Shown one piece after another: positions 1-8,352 of a stretch of DNA of 64,000 nucleotides; within the stretch, counting starts at the first letter, position 1, and every line of letters starts with the position of its first letter. Origin of the DNA: Bradyrhizobium septentrionale. Its GTDB lineage: Bacteria > Pseudomonadota > Alphaproteobacteria > Rhizobiales > Xanthobacteraceae. The notes under the pieces were generated by a model, which saw only the letters and a program-made list of their open reading frames with translations, had not been told where the DNA came from and ran no database searches. The position numbers were made by a program, and so were the translations under genes. The DNA is taken from NCBI RefSeq assembly GCF_011516645.4, contig NZ_CP088285.1:5908501-5972500 (forward strand), written 5' to 3'.

Positions 1-85
1 CATGCGCAGCAGCGACGAATGCGAGCCCTGGAGCTTCGGCGTCGGTGCGCTGATGAAGAATTTGGCGCAGCGCAAGGTGCTGTGA
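1..85 (+). CDS. C-terminal end of an unidentified protein (5' cut by window)
   Basis: An open frame enters at the left edge and stops with TGA at 83-85. The last 27 codons read in frame from position 2 and end in NLAQRKVL. The tail is too short to assign to a family, and the ATG at 2-4 may be an internal methionine. No terminator-like hairpin with a T-run follows directly. Confidence 0.5.
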   Translation, partial: MRSSDECEPWSFGVGALMKNLAQRKVL

Positions 86-406
86 GGGCGCGGGCAGAGC
101 GTAGGGGGTAGCCGACCACGTCCGCCGTAGCTCAACGAGCGAAGGCGGAAGGCGTAACTCACCATCTTCGCCGCGAGCGACACTGTGGGTTGCGTCTCCG
201 GAGAGGCGCGCAGCGCAAGCGCACTCAGCCCGAACATGTTCAGAAACCTGCGCGGCAGGTCGATCGTGTGCTGCAACTTGCGCGCGCTGCGCGCAGCGAA
301 GTTTGGATTGCCACTTTTTCCCGATTTGTGTGATCTGCTTCACGCTCGTCGGCGCATGGTCCGTGTCAACATATCGGCTCGGACGCGAACAGAAGGAGTC
401 GCGGAC
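86..406. other. Intergenic region without a supported gene
   Basis: This stretch of about 320 bases has GC-rich short repeats, for example the CGCCGTAGCTCAACGAGCG type near 122-142, and no open frame with coding character. The end of the stretch carries an AGAAGGAG ribosome-binding site for the small gene that starts at 407. Confidence 0.4.
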
Positions 407-511
407 ATGCGCGAATGGTCAAAGGGACTGCCCGATTGGCTCGCAACGGATATGCTGGTGATTGCCGTCGCACTGGCCATCATCGTGACCGGCGTGTGGA
501 TCGCGCCGTAG
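407..511 (+). CDS. Small single-span membrane protein (34 aa)
   Basis: A 34-codon frame with an ATG start sits just after a good Shine-Dalgarno sequence (AGAAGGAG near 391-398). The first 14 residues are polar (MREWSKGLPDWLAT), followed by one hydrophobic segment at about residues 15-33 containing a run of V, A, L and I, so it would make a short one-pass membrane protein. A longer in-frame extension to 185 exists but has no ribosome-binding site and poor coding character. No family is recognised. The support is the ribosome-binding site plus the clean transmembrane segment. Confidence 0.45.
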   Translation: MREWSKGLPDWLATDMLVIAVALAIIVTGVWIAP

Positions 512-682
512 CTGGGTTGTTGCGCCGTCGTTCAGCCGATCTGGCGACCAGCTTCATGCCGACGGTCGTGACGCCTGCTCAGTCATACCCTGCCGGCCCG
601 GCAGCCAGATAGCCGGGCTGTCGGTTTCGTTGAACATGTCCGCAAGCATGTCCGCGCCGGTCGTCGCGCCGGCGCGCCCCGG

Positions 683-925
683 TCACGGACAGACTTCCTC
701 GTTGAAGCCGCCGGACTGCTGCTCAAGATGGCAGCCTTTCCTCACCGGGCGACAAGGGACGCCGTTCTTGCAGAAGATCTGCGCCGAAGGCTGGTCCTTC
801 GCCTGCGGCTTGCGCTGTGTGACAGGCTTCTTGTTGCCTGGTGGATCTCCGGCGATTTGTGCGTTTGCCGCCGCGGTTGAGGCGAGGGCGACGACAATCA
901 TTGCGGCCATTGACGAAGCTTTCAC
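683..925 (-). CDS. Small secreted cysteine-containing protein
   Basis: An 80-residue protein on the minus strand. The likely start is GTG at 925, because GGAGGA lies seven bases upstream; an upstream in-frame ATG at 979 lacks such a site. Residues 1-22 form a signal peptide (basic start, hydrophobic core, cleavage after ANA). The mature part has four cysteines in the pattern C-x5-C-x6-C and a last one near the C-terminus (FCKNGVPCRPVRKGC), which suggests disulfides in the periplasm. Function unknown; the family looks restricted to relatives of Bradyrhizobium. Confidence 0.55.
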   Translation of the reverse strand: MKASSMAAMIVVALASTAAANAQIAGDPPGNKKPVTQRKPQAKDQPSAQIFCKNGVPCRPVRKGCHLEQQSGGFNEEVCP

Positions 926-1264
926 GACGGTTTCCTCCAGATGTCCGGGAGACCAATGCGGGGGATCGCTCGCGACCATATCGCAAATCCCGTGAAGGCG
1001 CCCGGTGGGTAATGGCTCCGGGCCGCTTGCGGGGTTGCACCTCGATCACTGAGTTGCCCGACGCGTCAAGTCCTGGCAGCAAAAATATTTCGGTTTATCG
1101 GAACGGCAACTCGGTGTATGGTTCGCCCGTCTCACCCGATGGAGGGGCGCTTCGCGATCGTCACGAACGCGGTGTGAGATGCGGTGGACGCCGATCATGC
1201 AGGCGACGAACGCATGTGAAGCGGACGGCGAAGTCGTGCAGGCCTGACGCCCTAGTGGTAGGTG

Positions 1265-1464
1265 TCCTCTCCTAAAGAAGCTAGCGCTTCTCAGGGAAGG
1301 CGGTGACAACCAAGCCCAGTCTCGCCGGGGCGAGCACGTATAAGCCGTAAGACCATCGCGCAGGGAAAGCCGGATTGCTCCGGTTACACCTGTGGTCCTA
1401 CCCCCGAGCTTTCACCCTTTGCTCGGGGCCCATGGGTGCGATCGGCACCCGGCTTTCCCTGCGC
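1265..1464. repeat. Structured intergenic element with long perfect stem
   Basis: A stretch of about 200 bases with strong secondary structure inside a 700-base gap. Arms of 16 bases at 1358-1373 and 1449-1464 (GCGCAGGGAAAGCCGG and its complement) enclose an inner hairpin with arms 1402-1408 and 1422-1428 (CCCCGAG/CTCGGGG). A smaller hairpin, GAAGC-TAGC-GCTTC, lies just 5' of it near 1279-1292. The pattern resembles a dispersed repeat common in Bradyrhizobium genomes from memory. Whether it is transcribed cannot be told here. Confidence 0.55.
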
Positions 1465-1563
1465 CCTCTGCAAGAGAGAGGGTGGAACGAAGAGCAAAGC
1501 TCGGGCAGATCATGTCGCGAGAATGCGGATGTTTGACTCACAGACCGTCCAACAAAACTCGGC

Positions 1564-1589
1564 GTCGTCCTGGCTTTCGCCAGGACGAC
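1564..1589. repeat. Palindromic intergenic repeat (GTCGTCCTGGC hairpin)
   Basis: Arms of 11 bases at 1564-1574 and 1579-1589 with a TTTC loop form a perfect hairpin. The motif GTCGTCC(C/T)GGC-TTTCGCC is the same kind of short palindrome found near 16,927, 17,040, 24,620 and 24,735. It lies downstream of the Lrp gene stop codon at 1629 (minus strand), so it could end that transcript, though no T-run follows. Confidence 0.5.
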
Positions 1590-1628
1590 ACCGTGGTGTT
1601 GGCACGGTCGGCGTCCCCACCAACACTT

Positions 1629-2090
1629 CTACACCGGCAACGCGGTCGAGTACTTCACCTGGCTCAGCGCAAAACTCGACTCGATCGAGGCGATGCCGTC
1701 GAGCCGGGTCAGCTTGTTCTTCAGAAACGCTTCATAGGAGGAGAGGTCGGCGGCGACGACGCGCAGCAAATAGTCGCGGTTGCCGGTCATCAGATAGCAT
1801 TCGAGCACCTCGTCCCATTTCGAGATCGCGCGGGCGAAACGGTTGAGGTCTTCCTCCTTCTGCCGCGCCAGCTTGATCGAGATGAAGACCGAGACATGCA
1901 GCCCGATCGATTTCTGGTCGACGGTTGCGATGTAGCGAGAGATCACGCCGCGTTGCTCGAGCAGCTTGACCCGGCGATGGCAGGGCGACACCGACAGCCC
2001 GACCTTGTCGGCGAGTTCCTGCATGGTCATGCGGCTGTCGGTCTGGAGCAGACTCAGGATCTTGCGGTCGATGGCGTCGAGGGCAGGCAT
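1629..2090 (-). CDS. Lrp/AsnC-family transcriptional regulator
   Basis: A 153-residue protein of normal length for the Lrp/AsnC family. The N-terminal winged helix-turn-helix spans about residues 3-60 (LDAIDRKILSLLQTDSRM, then ELADKVGLSVSPCHRRVKLL as recognition part), followed by an RAM/AsnC ligand-binding domain with the conserved GNRDYLLRV turn. Start chosen at ATG 2090 because the family begins with M-x-LD-x-D-x-KIL; an upstream extension would cross the promoter. It is divergent from the AceE-type gene at 2233. A Lrp-family gene (mdeR) beside an AceE-like gene (mdeB) is known in Pseudomonas putida methionine catabolism, so local regulation of that neighbour is a reasonable inference. Confidence 0.9.
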   Translation of the reverse strand: MPALDAIDRKILSLLQTDSRMTMQELADKVGLSVSPCHRRVKLLEQRGVISRYIATVDQKSIGLHVSVFISIKLARQKEEDLNRFARAISKWDEVLECYLMTGNRDYLLRVVAADLSSYEAFLKNKLTRLDGIASIESSFALSQVKYSTALPV

Positions 2091-2121
2091 TGAGATGAAC
2101 TCGTTGGTTGCGGCCGGATCG

Positions 2122-2136
2122 TGGGAATTTATCCCA
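2122..2136. promoter_or_regulatory. Candidate Lrp-type operator (TGGGA-ATTTA-TCCCA)
   Basis: A perfect 5-5-5 palindrome with an AT-rich centre lies in the 142-base gap between the divergent Lrp gene and the E1 gene, followed by a T-rich tract (AATTTTTTCTG). Lrp-family sites are short palindromes with AT-rich centres, so this is a plausible binding site for the adjacent regulator. It is inferred from position and symmetry only. Confidence 0.4.
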
Positions 2137-2232
2137 ATTTTTTCTGTGTTGTCGCGTGGAATTGAGATTTTCGTCGGCCCCAGCGGCAGTAACATCGCCG
2201 ATATCGCCCGGAGCATCGCCAGGAACATCGTC

Positions 2233-4599
2233 ATGGGAATTGCGCCTGAACGCCTCGATATGCTCACAGCCCTGGCCCGCAAGGTGCTGTGGCTGTCGTC
2301 ATGGACCATCCATCACGCCAACCATGTCAGGCAAAATAGCGACGGGTTGAAGGTCGGCGGCCATCAGGCGTCGTCGGCCTCGCTCGCCAATATCATGTCG
2401 GCGCTGTATTTCTCGGTGCTGCGGCCGCAGGACCGCGTCGCGGTGAAGCCGCATGCGAGCCCGGTGTTCCACGCCATCCAGTATCTGTTCGGCCACCAGA
2501 CCCGCGACAAGCTGGAGAATTTCCGCGGCTACAAGGGCGCGCAGTCCTATCCGTCGCGCACCAAGGACGTCGACGACGTCGATTTCTCGACCGGCTCGGT
2601 CGGCCTCGGCGTGGCGCAGACCTTGTTCGCTTCGCTGGTGCAGGATTACGTCAAGGCGCACGGCTGGATGAAGGACCGGCCCGAGGGCCGCATGATCGCG
2701 CTGGTCGGCGACGCCGAGATGGACGAGGGCAACATCTTCGAGGCGCTGCTCGAGGGGTGGAAGCACGGCCTGCGCAACACCTGGTGGGTCGTCGACTATA
2801 ATAGGCAGTCGCTCGACGCCGTGGTGCGCGAAGGGCTGTGGGCCAAGTTCGAGACCATGTTCCGCAATTTCGGCTGGGACGTGGTGATCGTGAAGTACGG
2901 CAAGCTGATGCTGGAGGCGTTCGCCGAGCCCGGCGGCGAGGCGTTGCGGCGCTGGATCGACAATTGCCCGAACCAGATGTACGCGGCGCTCTGCTTCCAG
3001 GGCGGCGCGGCGTTCCGCAAGCATCTGCACGACGACATCGGCGACCAGGGCGCGGTGACGGCGCTGATCGACCGGCGCAGCGACGACCAGTTGCTGGCGC
3101 TGATGTCGAACCTCGGCGGCCACGACATGGCGAGCATGATCGAGGCCTTCGAGGCGGTCGACCACGACCGCCCGGTCTGCTTCATCGCCTACACCATCAA
3201 GGGCGTCGGCCTGCCGATGCAGGGCCACAAGGACAACCACGCCGGCCTGATGACGGTGGCGCAGATGGAGAAGTGGCGCGCGGCGCAGAACATCCGCACC
3301 GGTCACGAGTGGGACAAGTTCGAGGGCCTGTCGCAGCAGCCTGCCAAGCTCGAGGCCTTCCTGGCGGACGCGCCGTTCAACCGCGAGGGACGCCGCCGCC
3401 TGTCGGCGCCTGAAATCGACGTGCCGGAGCGGCTCGCCTTCAAGGCCTCCGCGCAGATGTCGACGCAGCAGGGCTTTGGCCTCGTGCTGCACGAGCTGGC
3501 GCGCGGCGACAGTGAACTGGCCTCGCGCATCGTCACCGCGTCGCCCGACGTCACGGTGTCGACCAATCTCGGCGGCTGGGTCAACCGCCGCGGGCTGTTC
3601 GCCAAGGCGGAGAACCACGACCTGTTCCGGCAGGAGAAGATCCCGTCCGCCTTCACCTGGGAATATTCGCCGAAGGGGCAGCATCTCGAGCTCGGCATCG
3701 CCGAGATGAATTTGTTCATCATGCTGTCGGCGCTCGGCCTGTCGCACCAGATCAATGGCGCGCGGCTGTTGCCGGTCGGCACGCTGTACGATCCCTTCAT
3801 CGAGCGCGGCCTCGATGCGTTGAACTATGCCTGCTACCAGGATGCCCGCTTCATGGTGGCGGCGACGCCGTCGGGCATCTCGCTGGCGCCGGAAGGCGGC
3901 GCGCATCAGTCGATCAAGACGCCGCTGATCGGGATGGGGCAGGACGGGCTCGCCTCGTTCGATCCGGCCTTCGTCGATGAACTTGCCGTGATCATGGGCT
4001 GGGGTTTCGGCCACATGCAGCGCGAGGGCGCCGAGGGTGGTTCGGTTTACTTGCGGCTCTCGACGCGAACGCTGGAGCAGCCGCAACGGATCATGACGCC
4101 GGACCTGCAGCGCGACATCACCGATGGCGCCTACTGGATGCGCAAGCCGGGGCCGAACTGCGACATCGTGATTGCCTATACCGGCACCGTCGCGCCGGAG
4201 GCGATCGAGGCGGTCGGCCTGATCGGCGAGAGCCACCGCGACGTCGGTCTCCTGGCGGTAACCTCGGCCGACCGGCTCTATGGCGGATGGTCCGCCGCGC
4301 GGAATTTGCGACGCGACCGCCGCGGCGTGCAGCATCTGAGTCATATCGAGCGCATGCTGGCGCCGCTCAGCCGCGACTGCGGCATAGTGACCGTGATCGA
4401 CGGCCATCCGGCCTCGCTCGGCTGGCTCGGCAGCGTGCGCGGCCACCGCCTCGAGGCACTCGGCGTCGAGCATTTCGGCCAGACCGGCACGATCGGTGAC
4501 CTCTACCGCCACTACGGCATCGACGCCAACGCCATCATCGATGCGGCGGAAAGCCTCTCCGTCGGCGCGCCGGTGCGGCATCGCAAAATGGCGGTGTGA
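2233..4599 (+). CDS. AceE-type (homodimeric) 2-oxoacid dehydrogenase E1 / transketolase-family protein
   Basis: A thiamine-diphosphate enzyme of about 788 residues from ATG 2233. The cofactor motif is at residues 159-190 (GDAEMDEGN ... DYN), equivalent to GDGEMDEP...N of AceE but with Ala in place of the third Gly. The central pyrimidine-binding and C-terminal transketolase domains follow (HLELGIAEMN near residue 490; DGHPASLGWLG near 725). It is shorter than E. coli AceE (887 aa) and has no lipoyl E2 or E3 gene beside it. The frame stays open upstream into the antisense Lrp gene, so the start is a choice. MdeB (2-oxobutyrate dehydrogenase E1), also next to a Lrp-type gene, is the closest functional precedent; the substrate is not provable here. 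Confidence 0.8.
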   Translation: MGIAPERLDMLTALARKVLWLSSWTIHHANHVRQNSDGLKVGGHQASSASLANIMSALYFSVLRPQDRVAVKPHASPVFHAIQYLFGHQTRDKLENFRGYKGAQSYPSRTKDVDDVDFSTGSVGLGVAQTLFASLVQDYVKAHGWMKDRPEGRMIALVGDAEMDEGNIFEALLEGWKHGLRNTWWVVDYNRQSLDAVVREGLWAKFETMFRNFGWDVVIVKYGKLMLEAFAEPGGEALRRWIDNCPNQMYAALCFQGGAAFRKHLHDDIGDQGAVTALIDRRSDDQLLALMSNLGGHDMASMIEAFEAVDHDRPVCFIAYTIKGVGLPMQGHKDNHAGLMTVAQMEKWRAAQNIRTGHEWDKFEGLSQQPAKLEAFLADAPFNREGRRRLSAPEIDVPERLAFKASAQMSTQQGFGLVLHELARGDSELASRIVTASPDVTVSTNLGGWVNRRGLFAKAENHDLFRQEKIPSAFTWEYSPKGQHLELGIAEMNLFIMLSALGLSHQINGARLLPVGTLYDPFIERGLDALNYACYQDARFMVAATPSGISLAPEGGAHQSIKTPLIGMGQDGLASFDPAFVDELAVIMGWGFGHMQREGAEGGSVYLRLSTRTLEQPQRIMTPDLQRDITDGAYWMRKPGPNCDIVIAYTGTVAPEAIEAVGLIGESHRDVGLLAVTSADRLYGGWSAARNLRRDRRGVQHLSHIERMLAPLSRDCGIVTVIDGHPASLGWLGSVRGHRLEALGVEHFGQTGTIGDLYRHYGIDANAIIDAAESLSVGAPVRHRKMAV

Positions 4600-4901
4600 T
4601 TTGGAATGGGCCCCGGACCGGCGTCGCAACGCTTCGCGCTGCGCCGCATCCGGGGCACCAAGGCGGTCGGCCAGGGAGGTGTTCGTGTCCCGGACGCGGC
4701 GCGGCACGGAGTGACGCGACGCAGAGCCGGGACCCATTTGGCGCATGCCTTGCCACCACTCGGGCGGCTACCTTATATCTCGCGGGCGCGCACGAGCCGC
4801 GCCCCGCACATGGCGGGTTCAATTCGCCGGGCTTTCGTGCAAGGATGCCTGCCGAACGCTTTCGTTCCCCCATTCCATACGCCCCGTACAAGAGGTTTCC
4901 G
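4600..4901. other. Intergenic region with GC-rich inverted repeats
   Basis: About 300 bases between the E1 and aldehyde dehydrogenase genes. It holds GGCCCCGGACCGGCG/CCGGGACCCATT-type repeat pieces near 4,608-4,735, as in other gaps of this window. The open frame across it shows no coding character. A CAAGAGG ribosome-binding site at 4889-4895 serves the next gene. Confidence 0.45.
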
Positions 4902-6335
4902 ATGGTCAATCGCATGCAATTCTACATCGACGGCGCCTGGGTCGATCCCGTCGTCAAAGGCAAGTCCACCCCTGTCGTCAATCCGGCGACCGAAGAGGCG
5001 ATGTACGAGATTGCGCTCGGCTCCAAGGCCGATGTCGACAAGGCAGTCGCCGCCGCCAAGCGCGCGTTCGAGACGTTTTCCCAGACCAGCCGCGAGGAGC
5101 GCGTCGCGCTGCTCACCAAAATCATCGAGGTCTACAAGGGCCGCATGAAGGAGATCGGCGCCGCCGTCTCCGACGAGATGGGCGCGCCGCTGCCGATGGC
5201 GGAGAAGCTGCAGGCCGGCGCCGGCCTCGGCCATCTCATGAATACCCTCGAAGTGCTCAAGAAGTACGAGTTCGAGGAGACCATGGGCACCGCTGTGATC
5301 GTGCGCGAGCCGGTCGGCGTGATCGGCATGATCACTCCCTGGAACTGGCCGCTCAACCAGATCGCCTGCAAGGTCGCGCCCGCGCTCGCCGCGGGCTGCA
5401 CCATGATCCTGAAGCCCTCGGAGTTCACCCCGACCTCGGCGCTGATCTTCGCGGAAATACTCCATGAAGCCGGCGTGCCGAAGGGCGTGTTCAACCTCCT
5501 CAACGGCCTCGGCCCGGAGGTTGGTGCCGCGATGAGCGAGCACCCGGACATCGACATGATCTCGTTCACCGGCTCGACCCGCGCCGGCGTCGACGTCGCC
5601 AAGCGTGCGGCGCCGACCGTGAAACGCGTCAGCCAGGAACTCGGCGGCAAGTCGCCGAACGTGATCCTCGAAGGCGCCGACCTCGCCAAGGCGGTGACCG
5701 GCGGCGTGATGCACATGTTCAACAACTCGGGCCAGTCCTGCAACGCGCCGTCGCGCATGATCGTGCCGCTCTCCAAGATGAAGGAAGTGGCCGCGATCGC
5801 GAAGGGCGTCGCTGACAAGACCAAGGCCGGCGATCCGCGCGCTGACGGCACCACGATCGGTCCGGTGGTCAACCGTGGCCAGTGGGACAAGATCCAGGCG
5901 CTGATCCAGAAGGGCATCGATGAGGGCGCAACGCTCGTCGCCGGCGGCCCGGGCCTGCCCGAGGGCGTCAACAAGGGCTTCTATGTCCGTCCGACCATCT
6001 TCGCCGACGTCACCAACGACATGACGATCGCCCGCGAGGAGATCTTCGGACCGGTGCTGACCATCCTCGGCGCCAAGGATGAGGCTGAGGCGGTGAAGAT
6101 CGCCAACGACACGCCCTATGGTCTCGCCGGTTACGTCTCGGCCGACTCCGTGGAAACCGCGCGCCGCGTCGGCCGCCAGATCCGCGCCGGCAACGTCAAC
6201 CTGCAGGGCGTGCCGAATGAACGCTCTGCGCCGTTCGGTGGCTACAAGCAGTCCGGCAACGGCCGCGAGTGGGGCCGCTACGGTCTGGAAGAATATCTCG
6301 AGGCCAAGGCTGTCGCCGGCTACAACGCCGCGTAA
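4902..6335 (+). CDS. NAD(P)-dependent aldehyde dehydrogenase
   Basis: A 477-residue ALDH-superfamily enzyme, full length. Visible catalytic residues are Asn148 in PWNWP, Lys171 in ILKPSE, Glu246 in QELGGKSPN and the nucleophilic Cys280 in NNSGQSCNAPSRM. The cofactor loop FTGSTRAG is at 222-229, and the C-terminal motif PFGGYKQSGNGRE is present. Start ATG 4902 follows an AGAGG site; ATG 4914 is a possible alternative. It would oxidise an aldehyde to a carboxylate in the cytoplasm. The substrate is open: an oxo-acid semialdehyde from the nearby uronate genes is possible, but the gene is convergent with that block rather than part of an operon with it. Confidence 0.88.
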   Translation: MVNRMQFYIDGAWVDPVVKGKSTPVVNPATEEAMYEIALGSKADVDKAVAAAKRAFETFSQTSREERVALLTKIIEVYKGRMKEIGAAVSDEMGAPLPMAEKLQAGAGLGHLMNTLEVLKKYEFEETMGTAVIVREPVGVIGMITPWNWPLNQIACKVAPALAAGCTMILKPSEFTPTSALIFAEILHEAGVPKGVFNLLNGLGPEVGAAMSEHPDIDMISFTGSTRAGVDVAKRAAPTVKRVSQELGGKSPNVILEGADLAKAVTGGVMHMFNNSGQSCNAPSRMIVPLSKMKEVAAIAKGVADKTKAGDPRADGTTIGPVVNRGQWDKIQALIQKGIDEGATLVAGGPGLPEGVNKGFYVRPTIFADVTNDMTIAREEIFGPVLTILGAKDEAEAVKIANDTPYGLAGYVSADSVETARRVGRQIRAGNVNLQGVPNERSAPFGGYKQSGNGREWGRYGLEEYLEAKAVAGYNAA

Positions 6336-6363
6336 GCCGAACCACGAGAGACGCGATTTCTGG

Positions 6364-6389
6364 CGCCGGGGCGGATCACCGCTCCGGCG
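6364..6389. terminator. Hairpin between convergent genes, possible bidirectional terminator
   Basis: Arms 6364-6374 and 6379-6389 (CGCCGGGGCGG/CCGCTCCGGCG, one G-T pair) enclose an ATCA loop, in the gap between the aldehyde dehydrogenase stop (6335) and the convergent lactonase stop (6444). A weak T-rich stretch (GTTTTGTCCTCTTTG) comes some 20 bases later. Position and stem strength fit a terminator, but the missing immediate T-run lowers confidence. Confidence 0.4.
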
Positions 6390-6443
6390 TCAGACATTTG
6401 GAGATGCCGTTTTGTCCTCTTTGCCTTCCGCAGTGGGAGGCAA

Positions 6444-7406
6444 CTAACCGCCGAGTGCACCTTGGGTGTTGACGTACAGCGCATAGATCGACTGGCTCGC
6501 CGCCATGAACAGGCGGTTGCGCTTCAGTCCGCCGAAGCAGAGGTTGGCGCAACGCTCCGGCAGCGCGATGCGGCCGATCATGACGCCGTCGGGCGCGAAC
6601 ACCACGACGCCGTCGAGCTCGGGATCACCCATGCCCCAGCCGCACCACAGATTGCCGTCGATGTCGCAGCGCATGCCGTCGGGCGTGCCGGGGCCGGCAT
6701 CGATGAAGACGCGCTTGTTGGAAATCGTCGTGCCGTCGGCGGAAACGTCATAGGCCAGGATCTTGCGGTTCGGCTCGCCGCGGGATTCCACGACATAGAG
6801 GATCTTCTCGTCCGGCGAGAAGCACAGCCCGTTCGGGCCGAGCACGCCTTCGGCGACGATGCTGGCGTTGCCGGTCGCGGGATCGAGCCGGTAGACGTTG
6901 GGCGCGATCTCGGGCTCGGCCTTGTAGCCCTCGTAATTGCCGAGCAGGCCGAAGATCGGATCGGTGAACCAGATCGCGCCGTCGGATTTCACCACGACGT
7001 CGTTCGGCGAGTTCAGCCGGTTGCCGCCGAACGAATCGATCAGCACCGTAATCGATCCGTCATATTCGGTGCGCACCACGCGGCGGCCGCCATGCTCGCA
7101 GGTGATGAGACGGCCCTGGCGGTCGCGGGTGTTGCCGTTGGCGAAATTCGACGGCTTGCGGAAGATGCTGACCGCGCCGGTCTCTTCCTCCCATTTGAGG
7201 ATGCGCTGGTTCGGGATGTCGCTGCACAACAGATAGCGGCCGTCGCCGAACCACACCGGACCTTCGGCCCAGCGCAGGCCGGTGGCGATGCGTTCGACGG
7301 CGGAGAGCTTCAGCCAGTATTTCTCGAAGCGCGGATCGAGCGCGTGGATCGCGGGATCGGGATAGTAGGTCGCGGGACGCCAGCCGGCGGAATGGACATC
7401 GGACAT
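6444..7406 (-). CDS. SMP-30/gluconolactonase-family lactonase
   Basis: A 320-residue six-bladed beta-propeller protein of the SMP-30/regucalcin family. Metal-site positions are visible: Glu in RWAEGPVWF, Asn in NSPNDVVV and Asp in GPGTPDGMRCDIDGN. It hydrolyses sugar-acid lactones to the open acid. Start ATG 7406 (MSDVHSAGW) was chosen as the first methionine with normal family spacing. It is divergent from the uronate dehydrogenase at 7531, whose direct product is an aldaro-lactone, so it is the natural second enzyme of that pathway. No signal peptide, so it acts in the cytoplasm. Confidence 0.85.
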   Translation of the reverse strand: MSDVHSAGWRPATYYPDPAIHALDPRFEKYWLKLSAVERIATGLRWAEGPVWFGDGRYLLCSDIPNQRILKWEEETGAVSIFRKPSNFANGNTRDRQGRLITCEHGGRRVVRTEYDGSITVLIDSFGGNRLNSPNDVVVKSDGAIWFTDPIFGLLGNYEGYKAEPEIAPNVYRLDPATGNASIVAEGVLGPNGLCFSPDEKILYVVESRGEPNRKILAYDVSADGTTISNKRVFIDAGPGTPDGMRCDIDGNLWCGWGMGDPELDGVVVFAPDGVMIGRIALPERCANLCFGGLKRNRLFMAASQSIYALYVNTQGALGG

Positions 7407-7530
7407 TTGCTGTTCTCGTTGTTGTGTTTCGATGGTGTTTCCTTGAGCGCCTGGTTTGCTATCATTGTCGGCCTGCGACCGCAATTCGGTCCAATGAATC
7501 ACTTGGCGAACAGGAAAGACGAGGGACGGA

Positions 7531-8352
7531 ATGCCACGCATATTGATGACCGGCGCATCGGGTGGAATCGGCACGAGCCTGCGCAAGCTGCTGCCGCCGA
7601 TCTATCCGGACCTGCTGTTGAGCGACATCAAGCCGCCGGCCGATCTCGGCAACAACGAACAATTCAAGGCGGCCGATCTTGCCGACCTCGCCGCGGTCGA
7701 GGCGATCTGCGAGGGTGTCGACGGCATCCTGCATTTCGGCGGCTATTCGGTCGAAGGCCCCTGGGATTCGATCCTGCAGTCCAACATCATCGGCTGCTAC
7801 AATCTGTTCGAGGCGGCGCGGAAGACGGGCGTCAAGCGGGTGATCTTCGCCTCCTCCAATCACGCGGTCGGGTTCTATCCGCGTCATCACCGCATCGGCA
7901 CCGAGGTTACCGCGCGGCCGGACAGCCGCTACGGGGTGAGCAAGGTGTTCGGCGAAGGCATCGGTGCGCTCTACGCCGACAAGCACGGCATCAAGGTGAC
8001 CTGCATCCGGATCGGCAATTTCGGCGAAGTGCCGCTCGATCACCGCAGGCTCTCGATCTGGCTCAAGCCGGAAGATCTGGTGCAGCTCTGCCGCATCGGG
8101 CTCGAGCATCCCGACATCCATTTCGAGGTGCTTTACGGCGCGTCCTACAATGAGCGCTCGTGGTGGGACAATCACCGCGCCTATGATCTCGGCTATCGCC
8201 CGACCGGCCGTGGCGAGGATTTCCGCGAGCACGCGATGGCCGAGCAGGCCAAGCTGCCCCCGGATCCCGTCGGCGACTACTACCAGGGCGGCGCGTTCTG
8301 CAGCATGGAGTTCGACGGCGACAAGGGAAGGGTGATCGACTGGAAGAAGTGA
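7531..8352 (+). CDS. udh: Uronate dehydrogenase (NAD-dependent epimerase/SDR fold)
   Basis: A 273-residue extended-SDR protein, the length of characterised Agrobacterium and Pseudomonas Udh. The NAD-binding motif GASGGIG is at residues 8-14; the active-site triad is Ser109 region (FASSNHA), Tyr134 and Lys138 (SRYGVSK). The strings HFGGYSVEGPW and FASSNHAVGFY are characteristic of uronate dehydrogenases, which oxidise galacturonate or glucuronate at C1 to the aldaro-lactone. It is divergent from the SMP-30 lactonase with a shared 124-base promoter gap, and convergent with the secreted IalB-family gene. Together with the lactonase, dehydratase and TRAP genes it argues for oxidative uronate catabolism. 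Confidence 0.85.
   Translation: MPRILMTGASGGIGTSLRKLLPPIYPDLLLSDIKPPADLGNNEQFKAADLADLAAVEAICEGVDGILHFGGYSVEGPWDSILQSNIIGCYNLFEAARKTGVKRVIFASSNHAVGFYPRHHRIGTEVTARPDSRYGVSKVFGEGIGALYADKHGIKVTCIRIGNFGEVPLDHRRLSIWLKPEDLVQLCRIGLEHPDIHFEVLYGASYNERSWWDNHRAYDLGYRPTGRGEDFREHAMAEQAKLPPDPVGDYYQGGAFCSMEFDGDKGRVIDWKK

Noticed and set aside
1392..2093. Plus-strand open frame opposite the Lrp gene
   Set aside because: It overlaps the structured repeat and the Lrp gene; no ribosome-binding site and no domain.
2299..4746. Very long open frame on the minus strand opposite the E1 gene
   Set aside because: Its translation is Arg/His/Glu/Val-rich with no recognisable domain. It is antisense to a clear TPP enzyme and arises from GC-rich codon structure.
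7464..7469. ATTGTC half-site in the lactonase-udh gap as a possible GntR operator
   Set aside because: Only one half of the palindrome is present and no TTGACA box overlaps it, so it is not better than chance.
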